Assembly (NCBI GenBank): GCA_035610835.1
Contig: CM069454.1
Location: 57,642,580 to 57,706,579 of the forward strand
Direction of reading: 5' to 3'
Source of the DNA: Ophiura sarsii
Lineage: Eukaryota > Echinodermata > Ophiuroidea > Amphilepidida > Ophiuridae
DNA length: 64,000 bases
Numbering within the stretch: position 1 is the stretch's first letter; each line of letters begins with the position of its first letter. The notes below the pieces were generated by a model. That model saw only the letters and a program-made list of their open reading frames with translations. It did not search any database and had not been told where the DNA came from. Positions 59,118 to 64,000 of the stretch are shown piece after piece. The position numbers were made by a program, and so were the translations under genes.

Positions 59118-59230
59118 ATGTCTTCACCAAGAAAACCCAGAAGAGGTCGTCTAGCAGTATGTCGCTTCTACAGCTCGACCCGTGGTGGTTGTTCAAAAGC
59201 TGATAAATGCAATTTCTTGCACATATGTCG
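59118..59230 (+). CDS. PARP12-like: PARP copy 3, exon 1: start codon and first CCCH finger
   Basis: Residues 1-37 plus two bases of codon 38. The ATG at 59118 is the first after an in-frame stop at 59049-59051, with ATCAACC before it. It opens MSSPRKPRRGRL, a basic leader, followed by CCCH finger 1: C15-x9-C25-x5-C31-x3-H35. The donor is GTAAGC at 59231. The exon also encodes C37, the first ligand of finger 2, so the intron splits finger 2 from its first Cys. In PARP12/PARP13/TIPARP, tandem CCCH fingers bind RNA (PARP13 prefers CpG-rich viral RNA); RNA binding here is inferred. Copy 3 is in the same orientation as copies 1 and 2. Confidence 0.85.
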
Positions 59231-61630
59231 GTAAGCTTATTTTATTAAAATAAAAAGCCATTTTACCTGCAACTTGCAACATGTGTGCAACGTATGTAGA
59301 CTACATTGTTAAGTCACTGTCAAAATACTATGGACATTTTTCAAGCTATGCATGCATGCGCGACATTGACCAATCAGAATGCGTGGTCATTTTTAAATCG
59401 ACCGGTACGCACTTCCGAGTTTACGCATGTACACATGCACACCCCGGGGGGAGTTCTGGAATTTTAAGAGTGTCAAGGGGTGTGTGAATGGGCAGTCTGA
59501 AAACAGGGGCTTACCGAACTGACACAACCTGAATTGGGGGTCTTAGGGGGGGTGGGGGTGTCTTATATGGAACTGATGCATGATGGCATTTTTGAAATGA
59601 GGGTCTTGGCGATGGTAGTAAAACGGACAGTAACTGTAAGATGATAGGCCTATGCTTAGAGAACGGGTCTAAAGGATTTCCGGGCTAATGAACAGGGATG
59701 ACAACGCCCGAACGGGAACGATTGGATTGTATAGCTTGTGGAACGACTTATCAGTGAAAATGAGATGCTTTATGAGCAGCGACAGGCCATGAAAAGGGGT
59801 CCTTGGTCCCGGGGGGCGGGGGTACTCGCCTAAGACGGTATACGGGGGTGTGCCGCTCTATGGGTAGCTTTTTTGGCACAAAATTTATAAACAAGGGGTA
59901 TGATTTTGTGCTGGAAATCCCTAATAATGGGGTAACTTTTTACAAATGGGTCTATTTTCGCGAAATTTTTGTCTATTTTCGCGAAATTTTGCCAACAATA
60001 GGTATATTTTCCTGATAATTTGCGGAAATTTTGTCTGAAATTAAGGGGTTTTGAATATCTGCAGCGGCACACCCCCGACCAAACCAAATCCGATGGCCAA
60101 TATACGTGATGCATGCATACACATGAATTGTTGGAATAATATCCAGGCATATTATGTTGACGAATCCTTAATCCTAGCTCTCTGTGGTAGAGGCTATGGA
60201 ATCATGTAAAGCAAATGAGGTGACATCGCCAGAGGGGGGCGATCGCCCCCCCCCCCCCCCCCCCCCAATATTGGCGTCGTGTAGGTTGAGATTGGCACTG
60301 TCGGTTCATTTGACGTACACATGACAATTTTTCGCACGCTACGCGCCTAACAGTCACCTAAATGCAATAATCGTTGGTACAAGCTTGTTTAGAGCCAAAA
60401 TGTACCTCAATCGTGCCACAAATAGGTGTAAAGTCAAAAAAATGTGTACGCTACGCGCGCAAAAATTGACTCAAAACAATCTTTTTGGTTCATTTTCAGT
60501 TCTCGCCCCCCCCCCCAATATGAATAACCTGGCTACGCCACTGGACATCGCGGATATTCTGATGTTTTCCTTACCTCTTTTCTCTTCCCTCTCTTCTTCC
60601 CTTCTCTCGTCTTCCCTTCTCTTTGATTTTTTTAGCTCGATAGTTTGAGCTGGCCTTCCCGGTCAAAGCCATCTGGGCACTCGGTACCGTAACATAGCAA
60701 GTGTATGATGAAGCATGAATGATACTGATAGTTAAGCCAATTGCAAAGCAAGCCTCCAAATAAGCAGGTCTTCACTGCGCAAAGTTTAGAAAACACCAGG
60801 AGCCAAAACTTGGCAACCAGTGGGTAAAATACTCCTATGGGTGCTTGCTTATTTAGAGGCTTGAAGCCAAGCCACCATATTGGGTCTATCCTTAGGCTAG
60901 TTACGATACGAAACAAGCATAAACAGTCTGCGTCTTTTTTTGACTGTAACGAGAATAGGGCGATCCAAATTAAGCGCCCAGGGCGGTTAGCAAAGTCATT
61001 TTGGGTCATGAATAAAAAACAAAGATGGCGGCTCGCATCGGGGAGAGCGGGCGGCGGCGGCGGCGATCGAACCAGGCTTACTGGTACTGCTTTATTGAAT
61101 GACGCTGTAGCGAAAAATGTTGTTGTACAGGGCGAGTCAAAAAAACTGCAATAGTAGAAAGAAGCCATCTTGTTTTAAAAACTAAGTTGAAGTTTGAATT
61201 TTTTTTAACGTTATAAGAATACCTTATTTGTAACTAAATTGGCGTTTGCTTTAGGTGAACCTTTTTACCTGTGCACCCATTTCACACGTTTGTCCACGAG
61301 ATACCCAAAACATGCATCAGATCGCAAAATGTATCTCTCATTCAAATTTGGGGGTGGACGTTTATAAGGGCATGGTCGCTTAATAGGGATAATACGGTAA
61401 GTCATTCATTACATAAAGAACAGAAGATTCAGACTCTTGGAAACAAGCTGTTGCTGGATAATTTCTCTCAAATTAAGCAGATTTGTGGCTAAGATTGGTC
61501 ACAAATTGAAATCATTTAATTCTTTTACAAAAATATTAAATTGTTTTTATGCTCAGCTCAACTAACTTTGACCAAGATCGTTGAAGGGATTAAAATGCTG
61601 ATAAACCATTTTCGTTGTTTTTTTTGCCAG
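59231..61630 (+). other. PARP copy 3, intron 1
   Basis: 2.4 kb, repeat-rich. It includes a CCCCGGGGGGAGTTCTGGAA-type repeat (59440-59830) and a 240-bp unit bounded by GGGGGTGTGCCGCT and complement (59844-60076). A hAT-like element lies at 60218-60545, with a CT-rich tract at 60565-60640. A 178-codon minus-strand frame (60632-61168) was considered and not called. Confidence 0.6.
60218..60545 (-). mobile_element. hAT-like element in PARP copy 3 intron 1
   Basis: The right end CTGGCTACGCCACTGG is the complement of the CAGTGGCGTAGCC end seen at 28195 and 56660. The interior TGAGATTGGCACTGTCGGTT and GTACAAGCTTGTTTAGAGCC match 56715-56870. A run of about 22 C at 60245. Confidence 0.6.
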
Positions 61631-61876
61631 TGCCTTTATTGATGGCAGCTGTAGATCATCTCAGCAGTGTCGGTTCAACCACAACTTTACCTCGCCTCAA
61701 ACGAGCCAAATTTTACAGAAGCATGACTTAGATCCTCAGGACGATGAAGACATAGAATATCTCCTAAATCTTCTCAAACCGAAACCAAAAATGAAAGATG
61801 GACTTGAAAGTGAGGAGGAGAGAGACTCGGGGGAAGAGGAGAAAGAGGATACTATCTCAAATGCATCTAGTACGAA
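61631..61876 (+). CDS. PARP12-like: PARP copy 3, exon 2: second CCCH finger and acidic linker
   Basis: Residues 38-119 plus two bases of codon 120. Acceptor TTTTTTTTGCCAG (AG 61629-61630) and donor GTAAGT at 61877. The first base joins CG from exon 1 to make Arg38, completing finger 2 as C37-x7-C45-x5-C51-x3-H55 (FIDGSC, QQCRFNH). Next come the helix-like QTSQILQKHDLDPQDDEDIE and an acidic stretch (ESEEERDSGEEEKED) of unknown role. The first part resembles the segment after CCCH fingers in PARP12/PARP13, where H-N-F is followed by a short helix. Phase is continuous with both neighbouring exons, supporting the model. Confidence 0.87.
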
Positions 61877-62201
61877 GTAAGTACATTTTGAAAATTGTTG
61901 AAAATTTACCAAAATATCTATATTTTAAAACAACTCCGAACGACCGACCCTACCTGAGAGGGTATTAATTTTTTCACCGCTTGAGGTAAATCAATATAGG
62001 TTTTGTCGGAGGAAGATACCATCTCAAATGTTTCTAGTATAAAACGTAGGTCAACATTGGAGCGTGGGAGATAGAATCTCGCTGGGGGATGCAGGATTGT
62101 GCCAGTATTCACACATCAACATCAGCGTGCATGCATTGATTTGTCTAATTTCTCTCGAAGCGACACATACTGTTTATTAATACATAATATTTATTGACCT
62201 A

Positions 62202-63256
62202 CGAGGGTCATTCAATAAGTTCTACCTCCTCCCTCATAATATCGCTAATATTAATGTCAACCTCATGACATTTGTCATGATTATAGCTCTGAATCATAGC
62301 TACAAATGTGTAGTAAATGATGATTGATATCTGTTTTCCTTTTTTTATGACGCGATCAAAGCCAGAGAGAGATTTTGGACAACGGACACAGAAAATTACC
62401 TTAAAAATATACACATGTTTTCGGGTGTTTTTTCATATTGTATGGTTAGATATAAGAGCATGATTTAAATACTGAAAATGGAAATAAATAAATGATATCT
62501 GAATATATTACAGTATTATCATGTATAGATAAGATTGTAAACAATATTAAATCTTGTAGGGTTGGAAATAGTGTACTATCAACTCAAATGTATTGCTATG
62601 CCTTTGGCATACCAGAATACTGCCTTCAGTCAAATTTTCGTTGTTACAACTTAAGCCACAATGATGCCTCGAATGTTAAATCTTTACCATAATAGTCACT
62701 TTATGAGTTTTACTTATGTGCAACCTTCAGAATAGTCAATCAGGTAGTCAATGATAGAAAATTATCGCTTTGACATACTTTAAATCCCTCCATTTAGTTC
62801 GATATATTGAAAATCGCTTAGTTATCATGAAAGTTAAATATGACTTTTACAGGGTTCTCTGGAGGGTAAACTGAATGGTTGTCCTGACCTGGATCTGGCT
62901 AATCAGAGGGCATATTTTTGCCAAAGCAATCTGTCAACTTTATTGTTAACAGTCTGTTAAAGAGATATCTGACATTTAGAACGGTTATAATTGACCGATA
63001 GGTATATTTGGCCTCTTGCAATAGGCCAATTGAAAAGCACTTCGGCGATATTTTGCTGTTTTTCCTCCGTTTCCGTCACACTAAATCGAAGTTTGGTTCT
63101 CACTGCATATCCGGAAAAGTACAACCAGTACTCAGATCAATTTACATTTGATTTGTAGCTGAGGTTCCAAGCTACACTCGTGTGATATTTGATAAGACTG
63201 GCTCATATAATAATAAAGTTATGAGGTAGGAGGTAGAACTTATTGAATGACCCTCG
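62202..63256. mobile_element. Complete mariner-like element, 1055 bp, TA flanks
   Basis: TIRs of about 38 bp begin CGAGGGTCATTCAATAAGTT and end in the complement, with TA on both sides (62200-62201, 63257-63258). It is too short, and its frames too broken, for an intact transposase. Relatives lie behind PARP copy 1 (2228-2437) and copy 2 (50198-51376). Confidence 0.88.
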
Positions 63257-63280
63257 TATAATGGTTACATTCGGTTTTGA

Positions 63281-63539
63281 CCCTAACCCCCCTGAATGCT
63301 AAAAATTGCCAATCCTAAGTCCCTCTCCAAGCACCTGTGCCGCCGGTTTTTCCAAGCCGAGCCTATATAGTGAGTGCAGTATACTGCGCGAACGATTAGC
63401 TGGTGGCTTAGTGGGTGGGATATGGGGCTTGAGACAGGAGGGTCCCTGGATTGAATCCCGTCAGGTTTCTGGCGATTTAGTTGGTATTTTTTCCTCGAAA
63501 ATTGTGATCCCGGTCAAAAACCCTAAAACGGGGTTAGGG
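63281..63539 (+). mobile_element. TTAA element with telomere-like ends and tRNA-like core, copy 3
   Basis: Starts CCCTAACCCCCC (after TTGA, probably a mutated TTAA) and ends GGGGTTAGGG before TTAA (63540-63543). tRNA-like stretch: GTGGCTTAGTGGGTGGGA (about 63402) and GGATTGAATCCCG (about 63448). Highly similar to 8624-8895 over its full length. Confidence 0.75.
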
Positions 63540-63636
63540 TTAATAGAAGGAGTCACAAAATCTTCAATATACCTTGTGACAGCTCTGAAAGATATGACAA
63601 CCCTCTTTAATATGTTATTTTGTGTTTTTCCAACAG

Positions 63637-63945
63637 ACCTAGCAAAAGGAATGCGAGGAACAGACGACGTCGACGCAAGAGAAAGCCAAGCACACCTAGT
63701 GAGGCAACGAACGACACTCCAAAACCGTCCAATGAAAATCAGCAGCGGGAATTGTGCGTTTACTATGTGAAGAATGGTCATTGTCGAAATGGCAAAGAGT
63801 GCCCTCAACTTCATGTATCCAGGCTACCGTTTCAATGGCAGGTTTACCGCAATAATAACTGGGGAAATCTGGACCAGAAGAGCAACAGAACTTTGGAGGC
63901 TTCATATTGTAATCCTAATGTCAGCAAAGCGACGATTAAAAAAGG
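63637..63945 (+). CDS. PARP12-like: PARP copy 3, exon 3: basic linker, third CCCH finger, WWE1
   Basis: Residues 120-222 plus two bases. Acceptor TTTTCCAACAG (AG 63635-63636) and donor GTAAGA at 63946. It begins PSKRNARN then RRRRRKRK (129-136), a strong nuclear-localisation-like basic patch. A Ser/Pro linker follows, then CCCH finger 3: C160-x8-C169-x5-C175-x3-H179. WWE1 starts (FQWQVYRNNNWGNLDQKSNR). Exon content and end phase match exon a of copy 2 (41925-42550), so the genes are collinear. WWE2 and the catalytic exons should lie to the right of the window. The fingers and WWE are intact, with no stop or frameshift seen. Confidence 0.88.
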
Positions 63946-64000
63946 GTAAGAATTCAAACAAGCAATAGAGTCACTCAATCGTTTTAACATCCCACGCTGC

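Larger units (their letters stand above)
61877..63636 (+). other. PARP copy 3, intron 2
   Basis: 1.76 kb, mostly two transposons: the mariner-like element 62202-63256 and the TTAA element 63281-63539. Near 62012-62040 GGAAGATACCATCTCAAATG echoes the end of exon 2 (61840-61865), a decayed partial duplication of the exon end. Confidence 0.65.

Noticed and set aside
60632..61168. 178-codon minus-strand open frame in PARP copy 3 intron 1
   Set aside because: Longest frame outside the PARP genes, but no recognisable domain. It spans a GGC-triplet run read as polyproline, and repeat-like inverted segments (GCCTCCAAATAAGCA and complement). No supporting splice or promoter context.

Overview
The window reads as nuclear DNA of an intron-rich, AT-rich animal, probably a marine invertebrate. 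The phylum cannot be fixed from sequence alone. Evidence for this is split coding exons with GT-AG borders, a vertebrate/invertebrate-type CCCH-WWE-PARP gene family, tRNA-derived SINEs, poly-C/poly-G runs and very dense DNA-transposon debris. There is one 100-N assembly gap at 28967-29066.

Only one gene family is convincingly coding. It is a direct tandem array of at least three CCCH zinc finger / WWE / PARP genes on the + strand, with the architecture of PARP12 and PARP13 (ZAP). Copy 1 contributes only its last exon (421-1378: second half of the PARP catalytic domain, Ser-rich tail, stop). Copy 2 has five exons (41925-42550, 43183-43372, 43947-44173, 47353-47571, 48764-49934) encoding 810 residues: CCCH, WWE1, WWE2, PARP catalytic domain, Ser-rich tail. 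Its 5' exons were not found. Copy 3 starts at 59118 and runs off the right edge, with exons 59118-59230, 61631-61876 and 63637-63945 giving two CCCH fingers, a linker, a third CCCH and WWE1. Copies 1 and 2 both end in the tetrapeptide Cys-Ile-Ile-Gln, a CaaX-type prenylation signal, which suggests a membrane-anchored mono-ADP-ribosyltransferase like the long isoform of PARP13.

Layout: 260-8610 is copy 1's last exon plus about 7 kb of 3' flank. The same block recurs at 48430-55460 behind copy 2. Comparing the two reveals clean filled/empty sites for several transposons. 9343-20110 is a 10.8 kb non-autonomous transposon with TTTAA target duplication and inverted subterminal 120-bp satellite arrays, inserted into an older hairpin-bearing repeat. 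20111-28925 is nested SINE, TIR elements and an AACGTT-rich element. 29067-39200 is dominated by TGACC-motif repeat arrays, a dead C2H2 zinc finger relic, minisatellites and another SINE. 39240-41060 is a tandem repeat interrupted by a TTAA element. 41925-49934 is PARP copy 2, whose fourth visible intron carries a 921-bp near-perfect inverted repeat. 55461-59117 is repeats and the likely promoter of copy 3. 59118-64000 is PARP copy 3, whose second intron contains a complete TA-flanked mariner-like element and a telomere-like-ended TTAA element with a tRNA-like core.

Inferred working model: the array is an expanding family of RNA-binding (CCCH), ADP-ribose-binding (WWE), ADP-ribosylating, probably prenylated proteins of the antiviral/stress PARP12-PARP13 type. 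The catalytic exon is conserved while the Ser-rich tail and the introns change fast. All comparisons were made by eye, so boundaries of repeats are approximate unless a target duplication is stated.
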